Source: Bacillota bacterium (GTDB lineage: Bacteria; Bacillota_A; Clostridia; Tissierellales; Peptoniphilaceae). Taken from it: 5,511 bases of DNA. This document shows positions 4,774 to 5,511 of the stretch, in pieces. Under the pieces are notes generated by a model. It saw nothing but the letters and a program-made list of their open reading frames with translations, had not been told where the DNA came from and ran no database searches. The stretch is taken from positions 1 through 5,511 of the forward strand of contig JAEZZN010000106.1 in assembly GCA_023418535.1 (NCBI GenBank), written 5' to 3'. A program made the position numbers and the translations under genes. Positions within the stretch are counted from its first letter, which is position 1. Each line of letters starts with the position of its first letter.

Positions 4774-5511
4774 ATGAAAGAGGAAAATTTATATGATTTT
4801 TTAAATGATGCTACTTTTAATGAGGAAGAGTATATGAGGCAAGAAGTAACAGATATGGAAAAGATGAGATGGAAAAAGGCCTTTCGAAAAAATAGAAATC
4901 CCCATGGCTTTTATAAAAAGAAGGGAATGATCGCAGCTGCTTTTCTATTATCTGTCATTGTCTTTGGACAGACAAATGTAGGAAAAAATGTTTATGCAAA
5001 AGCACAAAGTGCCATAGACTCCATCGTCTATACGATGTCCATCGGCTCTTCAACATTCGATGAAAATACGAAATATTCCAATGTTATTGGAAAAGTTGTG
5101 GAAGACAAAGGAATTGAAGTTAAGCTCCAAGAAGTGCTTATAGACCGAGATGAAGTGGCTTACTCTTACGTGATTCACACCCCAAATTCGAAATATATTC
5201 CCCATGTCGATGATCATTTGCAAATAAAAGGAAAAATTTTACCACCGAAATATTCCATTGGTGAAGGACAGTTTTTAGATGACAGTAAAGAATATTCAGG
5301 ATTTACGAAAATCGCGGAAGCAAAGGATATTTCTCTAAAAGATGATTTATTTTTAAGGCTAAACATTGATTCCGTGACGTATACCGATCAAGAAACCGGT
5401 AAGGATGTAAAAATCGATGGAAATTGGTCCTTTGATATTACCGGAAACGGCAGGGAATTTAGTGAAAAAAGTAAACAACACCCCATTAATTTTGGTTTTA
5501 AAGGACATGAC
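4774..5511 (+). CDS. DUF4179-type membrane anti-sigma factor (3' end missing)
   Basis: The frame is open from the ATG at 4774 to the right edge, giving 246 residues. The gene begins 2 bases after the sigma factor stop, with AGGAGA (4761-4766) inside the end of that gene as its ribosome binding site, so the two are probably translationally coupled. Residues 1-50 are charged and cytoplasmic, including 'LYDFLNDATFNEEEY' and 'MEKMRWKKAFRK', as is typical of DUF4179 proteins just before the membrane; this part should bind the sigma factor. One short hydrophobic segment (about 51-65, 'GMIAAAFLLSVIVFG') follows the basic 'KKK'. The outside part starts with 'AKAQSAIDSIVYTMS' and the DUF4179-like 'NVIGKVVEDKGIEVKLQEVL', then beta-rich sequence ('EVAYSYVIHTP', 'GNWSFDITGNG'). 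The inferred role is to hold the sigma factor at the membrane and release it on an envelope signal. The signal is unknown, and no protease site can be identified from sequence alone. Confidence 0.85.
   Translation, partial: MKEENLYDFLNDATFNEEEYMRQEVTDMEKMRWKKAFRKNRNPHGFYKKKGMIAAAFLLSVIVFGQTNVGKNVYAKAQSAIDSIVYTMSIGSSTFDENTKYSNVIGKVVEDKGIEVKLQEVLIDRDEVAYSYVIHTPNSKYIPHVDDHLQIKGKILPPKYSIGEGQFLDDSKEYSGFTKIAEAKDISLKDDLFLRLNIDSVTYTDQETGKDVKIDGNWSFDITGNGREFSEKSKQHPINFGFKGHD

Noticed and set aside
1..5511. CRISPR arrays, tRNA/rRNA genes, insertion sequences or phage genes
   Set aside because: No regularly spaced repeats, cloverleaf-type sequence, transposase or integrase motifs, or terminal repeats were seen on either strand.

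Overview
The window is AT-rich bacterial DNA. Strong GGAGG-type ribosome binding sites, tight gene packing and the families present point to a low-GC Gram-positive (Bacillota): a YcdB/YcdC-type envelope protein, a NodB-fold polysaccharide deacetylase, and an ECF sigma factor paired with a DUF4179 anti-sigma factor. An AtoE-type short-chain fatty acid carrier suggests an anaerobic or fermentative lifestyle (Clostridia/Tissierellia more than Bacillus), but this is inference and the genus cannot be read from the sequence.

Layout from left to right: (1) about 1-1252, plus strand, the 3' part of a secreted YcdB/YcdC-like protein ending in two SLH-like segments; its start lies off the left edge. 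(2) 1253-1406, a spacer with a perfect 17-bp inverted repeat whose left arm contains an extended -10 promoter element. (3) 1407-2438, plus strand, a membrane-anchored polysaccharide (probably peptidoglycan) deacetylase. (4) 2432-2475, a perfect 44-bp palindrome acting as a shared bidirectional terminator between two convergent genes. (5) 2514-3881, minus strand, atoE, a complete short-chain fatty acid transporter. (6) 3882-4210, a divergent intergenic region with candidate -10 boxes and short repeats but no gene. (7) 4226-4771, plus strand, an ECF-type sigma factor, followed after 2 bases by (8) 4774 to the right edge, a single-pass DUF4179-family anti-sigma factor, cut off by the window.

Three of the four plus-strand loci concern the cell envelope: an envelope protein with SLH-like modules, a wall-modifying deacetylase, and a sigma/anti-sigma pair that would sense conditions outside the membrane. 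The transporter is a separate metabolic unit on the other strand. Nothing in the window is clearly a new system. The observations most worth checking are the inverted repeat overlapping the deacetylase promoter, and whether the sigma/anti-sigma pair controls envelope genes nearby.
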